From JBGUVL01 sp964370395 (GTDB lineage Bacteria; Bacillota_I; Bacilli_A; Erysipelotrichales; Erysipelotrichaceae), in the NCBI GenBank assembly GCA_964370395.1, contig CAYJIZ010000004.1, positions 62,001 to 126,000 on the forward strand: a stretch of DNA of 64,000 nt, written 5' to 3'. The notes under the pieces are model-generated. The model did not search any database. It was given only the letters and a program-made list of their open reading frames with translations, and was not told the origin of the DNA. Positions within the stretch are counted from its first letter, which is position 1; each line of letters begins with the position of its first letter. Shown piece by piece: positions 60,013 through 64,000 of this stretch. A program made the translations under genes and the position numbers.

Positions 60013-60461
60013 TAACAGAATACAGAAATTAATTGTTCTACATCATTTGCTTCTAATAGCTTCTCAATCGCTTCGTCATTCCCTAATTTTCTAGCGATTT
60101 CAGCTAACAACAACATATGGTTACGTGCGTATTCATGATCATTGCTTACCGCAAATAAGAATATCAACTTCACGCCTTTGCCATCTAGGGTTTCCCACTC
60201 AATTTCTTCGTTTAGTTTTCCAATCGCAATTCCTACTTGGCTTACACTATCACTTTTCCCATGTGGAATCGCAACATAGTTACCTATTCCTGTCATTCCT
60301 TCACTTTCACGCACATAAATATCTTGTACAAACTCATCTACATCCCCTATATAGTCTGCATCTTTCAATTTTTGCGCCAGCATCCCAATTGCTTCTTCTT
60401 TGCTTTTTGCCTTTAAATCCAAATCAATTACCCTTCTGTCTAACACATCTTTTAGTTCCAT
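60012..60461 (-). CDS. PTS fructose family EIIA
   Basis: The 149-residue EIIA has the phosphorylated His in GNYVAIPHGKSDSV near residue 65 and the EWETLDGKGVKLIFLFAVSN strand typical of Fru/Mtl EIIA. GGAGGAGG precedes ATG 60461. It follows the PRD regulator gene by 16 bases and is the last gene of that unit. Confidence 0.94.
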   Translation of the reverse strand: MELKDVLDRRVIDLDLKAKSKEEAIGMLAQKLKDADYIGDVDEFVQDIYVRESEGMTGIGNYVAIPHGKSDSVSQVGIAIGKLNEEIEWETLDGKGVKLIFLFAVSNDHEYARNHMLLLAEIARKLGNDEAIEKLLEANDVEQLISVFC

Positions 60462-60477
60462 CGTTTCCTCCTCCTTA

Positions 60478-62442
60478 TTACTGAATTAAATATTTATACA
60501 AATCAATGTTACTATTCATACTCTTTAACTTTTTAATCTTCTCATCTGTTTCGATAAGTGAGATATATTCTTTATAAAACATTTGCACTCTTTTTATTTC
60601 ATCAGGTGTTGTCATCTTAAATCCAAGTAAGAAGACAATGTCTACCTGGTCATCATTCCACATAATAGGTTCTTCCAAAATCGCAATGGCTACTTTTGAT
60701 TCCACTACTTCACTTTGCGCGCCATGTGGTAAGCTAATCCCATTTCCTATCGATGTTGTTGTCGCTTTTTCACGTTCCATCACCGAATCATAAAACTTAC
60801 TCGACACATATCCTCGCATCTCCATCGCGGTAGACATAAACTTCAATAGCGTATCCTTATCTTTGCAACTTTGGTTCACAAAGATAATCTCTGGACTTAA
60901 TAATGGAAAACACACTGGTGAGAATGCTGTTCCACTTTGTGCCATTCTTGAATTCATATTATCCAAATGATTACGTAATGAGATAACGCCACTTTCACTC
61001 AATAAATTCGCAATACTTACAATACGTGGATCTTTCACATTCAAATCTTGGGAAGTGACAATGATGTCTGCTTCCTCATTTCCATATAATTTAAAGTCAT
61101 GTGCACTCATCATATTGATTGTCGCGATTTCAGGAATCATCTTTTGGATTCTTCCACTCAATAGTTCAGCATGCCCACGACTTGAATCCGCTATGAGCAC
61201 CATTTTATATTGGTGATTTTTTCGCTCTAATGCCGATTGAATATACAAAACGATATACCCTACTTCATCTTCTGTCAGTTGCAACCCATAATACTCTTCA
61301 AATAAGATGCTGATCGCCCACGTTGCACGATAAACATTTTTATACTCTGTCTTTATAAAATTAATCAGTGTATTGTTTTGGGTTGTTCCATAACGGATAC
61401 GAAAGATGGTAGGTCGCAAGTGAAAGATTAAACTTTCTCTCAACTTTGCATCTTCCTTTAATGCGATATTCAATATATTCCCTACCACATCCAACACCAA
61501 ATCCACAAACTCTACTAACTTATTATCGTACTTCATTACTTGTGCTAGCGATTCATCGGTCGCTGATACACCAATAAACTTAGAACACATAATTTGTATT
61601 GATAAAAATAAGACATCTTCATTTGAGAATAAGATATGAAACTTATCTTGTAGCTTTTTAAAGATTGCTACTGTGAATGGATACTCATTGTATTTTTGAA
61701 GAATATCAAATTCGGCATCTCCATCAAGCACTGGTGTCTGAATATCTTTTCGTTGGTATGCAATGCAACAATAAATTAATATTTCATAGAAGGATTCATC
61801 CGTAAATCGATAATTCCATTCGTTTTCTGTTTCTATGATTGATTTTTGTATCATCTTAGAATCCAAATGAGAAAAGAAGTACTCTAAATTCTTTTTGATT
61901 TTTTCTACGTTACCATCCAACATAATTAAATTTTTCAAAGCAACACGATATTCATTTTCTCGACATTGTAGTCGAAACCCTTTGTTACGTTCATTGGTAA
62001 TTGTAATTTTATAAGGTTGCAAGTAGTCTTCGCATTCTTTCAATACCTTTAATATCGTCGGTGCACTTAAATACAAAGTATCCGATAACTTTTGGGTACT
62101 GATGGTTTCCCATGGACGCAAGCGAAACAATATTTTTAATGTTTCGTATACACGTTCTTCTTCATCATAATTTACACCCATGGAAGAACTATTCATCAAA
62201 AAGGAAAGCAATTTCTCTTTTTGGCTTTCATCCATCTCCAACCATACTCCAACTCTTGGTTTTTTATTGATGCAACCTAATTGGTTTTCTTGTAGGTAGT
62301 CATTAATGTTCGCAATCTTATTACGTACAGATTTTTCTGACAACCCTACTTGATCTGCAATGAACTGTGTGGAAACAACTTTTCCATCCATTAAGCAATT
62401 TAATATTTCTTTGTTGTAGTAACTCTCTTTCGCACTTTTCAT
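60478..62442 (-). CDS. PRD-containing transcriptional regulator with EIIB/EIIA-like domains
   Basis: The 654-residue regulator has N-terminal HTH motifs (VVSTQFIADQVGLSEKSVRN and TISTQKLSDTLYLSAPTILK) and PRD domains around residues 190-400. A Gat/Mtl EIIB-like part follows with MVLIADSSRGHAELLSGRI, in which the phosphocysteine is replaced by Ser. The C-terminal EIIA-like domain shows TTTSIGNGISLPHGAQ with its His. It is the MtlR/LicR type of PTS-controlled activator. Two copies of the 20-bp element lie upstream of it and three more upstream of EIIB, consistent with auto- and operon control. Confidence 0.93.
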   Translation of the reverse strand: MKSAKESYYNKEILNCLMDGKVVSTQFIADQVGLSEKSVRNKIANINDYLQENQLGCINKKPRVGVWLEMDESQKEKLLSFLMNSSSMGVNYDEEERVYETLKILFRLRPWETISTQKLSDTLYLSAPTILKVLKECEDYLQPYKITITNERNKGFRLQCRENEYRVALKNLIMLDGNVEKIKKNLEYFFSHLDSKMIQKSIIETENEWNYRFTDESFYEILIYCCIAYQRKDIQTPVLDGDAEFDILQKYNEYPFTVAIFKKLQDKFHILFSNEDVLFLSIQIMCSKFIGVSATDESLAQVMKYDNKLVEFVDLVLDVVGNILNIALKEDAKLRESLIFHLRPTIFRIRYGTTQNNTLINFIKTEYKNVYRATWAISILFEEYYGLQLTEDEVGYIVLYIQSALERKNHQYKMVLIADSSRGHAELLSGRIQKMIPEIATINMMSAHDFKLYGNEEADIIVTSQDLNVKDPRIVSIANLLSESGVISLRNHLDNMNSRMAQSGTAFSPVCFPLLSPEIIFVNQSCKDKDTLLKFMSTAMEMRGYVSSKFYDSVMEREKATTTSIGNGISLPHGAQSEVVESKVAIAILEEPIMWNDDQVDIVFLLGFKMTTPDEIKRVQMFYKEYISLIETDEKIKKLKSMNSNIDLYKYLIQ

Positions 62443-62520
62443 CTTATCACCTCCAAACCAAGTTTTTAGCCACCTTTAACGTACCATGATTCAAATCTTC
62501 CTGTAAAAAAAGGAAGGGCA

Positions 62521-62540
62521 TTTTAATGTGGTAACTTTCC
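62521..62540 (+). repeat. 20-bp element, copy 4
   Basis: It reads TTTTAATGTGGTAACTTTCC, 79 bases upstream of the regulator's start codon. Confidence 0.7.
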
Positions 62541-62641
62541 CTTGGTTGTTTTTCTTATTTTTCAATTATTTCCATTATCCCTAAGTAACAACACAAAAAC
62601 AATACACAATTATCACTTTCTTAAAATAAAAATCTTTCCTT

Positions 62642-62661
62642 TTTCAATGTGGAACTTTTTC
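62642..62661 (+). repeat. 20-bp element, copy 5
   Basis: It reads TTTCAATGTGGAACTTTTTC, 121 bases from copy 4. Confidence 0.65.
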
Positions 62662-62669
62662 CATCAAAA

Positions 62670-62704
62670 AAGATTAACTTTTGTCATTCACAAAAATTAA
62701 TCTT
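62670..62704 (-). terminator. Terminator of the SIS gene
   Basis: AAGATTAA and TTAATCTT, with inner CAAAA/TTTTG pairing, form a long stem. TTTTTTG follows on the minus strand. Confidence 0.75.
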
Positions 62705-62725
62705 CTTATCTTTTTATTATGCAAA

Positions 62726-63463
62726 TTAAATAATATCAATCTTTCCTTTGTACTTACGCATATGTTCTTTGTTGATGGCATCGCCTCGATCAAGATTACC
62801 ACTCACCCAAATTGGTGGGTTCATTCCTTTGTCCGCCAACAGTTGAATGCTTTCCCCTACTATACCGATCAACAAACTCATCGCAACAACCGTAGAGGTC
62901 GAACAAAACTTTTCACTTACTCGCGCATCTTCTAATACCGAATCCCCTTTGACTCCACAAATATCCAGTACGATATCACTCACATCTTTTAGTAGTTTTC
63001 CACTGGAGTGTCTGGATTTTACTTGCGTAGAATAAGAAAGTGAAGTAACACCAATTACACGCATTCCTTTTTTCTTCGCAGCAAGTGCCATATCAATACC
63101 TGCCGCATTTCTTCCTGATATCGATACAATAATCATCGTGTCATTTTCACTTGTCCACATCGTATCCAATACTTCTGGGGCAAACCCTTCCGTACGTTCC
63201 ATCACTTGTGATAAACGTGCTTTTGGATAAATATTATATTGTGGAATTTTAATTGCGTTAATAGGAACCAATCCTCCTGTACGAAAACACAGTTCTTCAC
63301 CAAACATTTGGGAATGCCCACACCCAAAAACATGAATCACTCCATCCTTTTCTACCGTTGTCGCAATCGCATTGGCACATTGATCCAAAATCGTTTCTTG
63401 TTTTAATGCTTCATGTAACTGTTCTTCCATCACTTCCACAAATTCATTGTAACGTTTTTTCAT
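62726..63463 (-). CDS. SIS-domain protein (UPF0309-like)
   Basis: The 245-residue single SIS-domain protein has VIHVFGCGHSQMFGEELCFR near residue 40, GGLVPINAIKIP, and MIIVSISGRNAAGIDMALAA near 130, which is the phosphosugar-binding serine loop. It is of the type annotated as UPF0309 or sugar isomerase. The function is not established. It might isomerise or bind a sugar phosphate related to the PTS operon downstream, though a terminator lies between them. Confidence 0.82.
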   Translation of the reverse strand: MKKRYNEFVEVMEEQLHEALKQETILDQCANAIATTVEKDGVIHVFGCGHSQMFGEELCFRTGGLVPINAIKIPQYNIYPKARLSQVMERTEGFAPEVLDTMWTSENDTMIIVSISGRNAAGIDMALAAKKKGMRVIGVTSLSYSTQVKSRHSSGKLLKDVSDIVLDICGVKGDSVLEDARVSEKFCSTSTVVAMSLLIGIVGESIQLLADKGMNPPIWVSGNLDRGDAINKEHMRKYKGKIDII

Positions 63464-63478
63464 CTCTATCCCTCTTTT

Positions 63479-64000
63479 CTATTGGTGTTCCTTTTTCCAT
63501 TGCTTGATTTGTTCCAAACGTGCTTTTACTTTCACTTCACTTCCTTGGTTAGTAGGATGATAGTATTGTGCATTTACCAAAGAATCTGGCAAACATTGCA
63601 TCGTTGTTAGTTTGGCTTCATTATCATGGGCATATTCATACCCTTTACCATAATTCAACTCTTTCATCAGTTTTGTTGGTGCGTTACGTATCACAAGTGG
63701 CACTGGCTCCGCTATCATTTTTAACGCATCTCTTTTCGCTTTTTCATAAGCCATATAAAGCGCATTACTTTTAGGTGCAAGCGACAAATACGTAACAGCA
63801 TGTGTTAAATGTACACTGCATTCTGGCATCCCTATAAAATGACAAGCTTGGTAAACACTTGTGCATATTTCTACGGCACGCGAATCTGCCATCCCCACAT
63901 CTTCACTCGCAAAACGAAGCAACCGACGTGCGACGTAAAGAGGATCTTCTCCTGCCTCTAACATACGTGCTAACCAGTAGATAGAAGCATCCACATCACT
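63479..64000 (-). CDS. rarA: Replication-associated recombination protein RarA, C-terminal part (cut by window edge)
   Basis: The open minus-strand frame enters at 64000 as SDVDASIYWLARMLEAGEDP and continues with LYVARRLLRFASEDVGMADS, TYLSLAPKSNALYMAYEKA and an MgsA-type C-terminal domain to 63479. It covers about 173 residues, the tetramerisation part of the AAA+ clamp-loader-like ATPase RarA/MgsA that acts at stalled replication forks. The N-terminal ATPase domain lies outside the window. It is followed by the SIS gene 15 bases later. Confidence 0.93.
   Translation of the reverse strand, partial: SDVDASIYWLARMLEAGEDPLYVARRLLRFASEDVGMADSRAVEICTSVYQACHFIGMPECSVHLTHAVTYLSLAPKSNALYMAYEKAKRDALKMIAEPVPLVIRNAPTKLMKELNYGKGYEYAHDNEAKLTTMQCLPDSLVNAQYYHPTNQGSEVKVKARLEQIKQWKKEHQ

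Overview
The window is from a low-GC Gram-positive (Firmicutes) chromosome. Evidence: strongly A+T-rich sequence, strong AGGAGG-type ribosome binding sites, many intrinsic terminators, several PTS systems, and an origin-associated block (rsmG, noc, parA/soj, parB). The gene set (fermentative metabolism, no biosynthetic pathways, PTS-fed sugar and fructosamine catabolism, rubrerythrin/PerR oxygen defence, glycyl-radical protein) suggests an anaerobic gut commensal, most likely of the Erysipelotrichia type. That placement is an inference, not a match to a named genome. TGA is used as a stop (ATGA overlaps between fumarase subunits and between yczE-like and a GH1 gene), so the standard bacterial code applies.

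Layout. 1-5 kb: partial surface protein, a 3D-domain secreted protein broken at codon 4, tatD, an acetyltransferase and mnmE, all on the minus strand. 5-16.5 kb: FAD-dependent oxidoreductase, aldo/keto reductase, an acetyltransferase preceded by a leader peptide plus terminator and apparently frameshifted, an LDH/MDH-family enzyme, a lipoprotein, a small acidic membrane protein, nagA, then parB-parA-noc-rsmG. 16.5-18 kb: a largely gene-free, apparently decaying stretch behind an orphan LytTR regulator that lacks its phospho-acceptor. 18-27 kb: two GntR regulators, GNAT, MATE, then a mannose-family PTS with two SIS deglycases, resembling glucoselysine/fructoselysine (gfr/frl) systems. Its two transcription units start with nearly identical promoter/operator elements. 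27-28 kb: perR-rubrerythrin with two PerR-like boxes.

28-38 kb: a lactose/cellobiose-type PTS feeding three GH1 enzymes interleaved with two membrane proteins, under a divergent PRD regulator. All three GH1 enzymes carry Gln in place of the acid/base Glu (N-Q-[IV]-N instead of N-E-x-N) while keeping the nucleophile Glu, a myrosinase-like configuration. This is the most intriguing system in the window. 38-48 kb: a 77-residue stand-alone glycyl-radical domain, three tandem DegV/FakB fatty-acid-binding proteins, yigZ, and rexB-rexA (AddBA). 48.2-48.9 kb: two 145-bp structured repeats flank a 27-residue hydrophobic peptide gene resembling a type I (Fst-like) toxin. 49-57 kb: malic enzyme, two-subunit fumarase, cutC, a membrane-linked XRE regulator, an HD protein, Mrp, AraC and DMT transporter. 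57-64 kb: a fructose-family PTS with two class II aldolases and a PRD regulator, marked by five copies of a 20-bp element, then a SIS protein and the C-terminal part of rarA, cut by the window edge.
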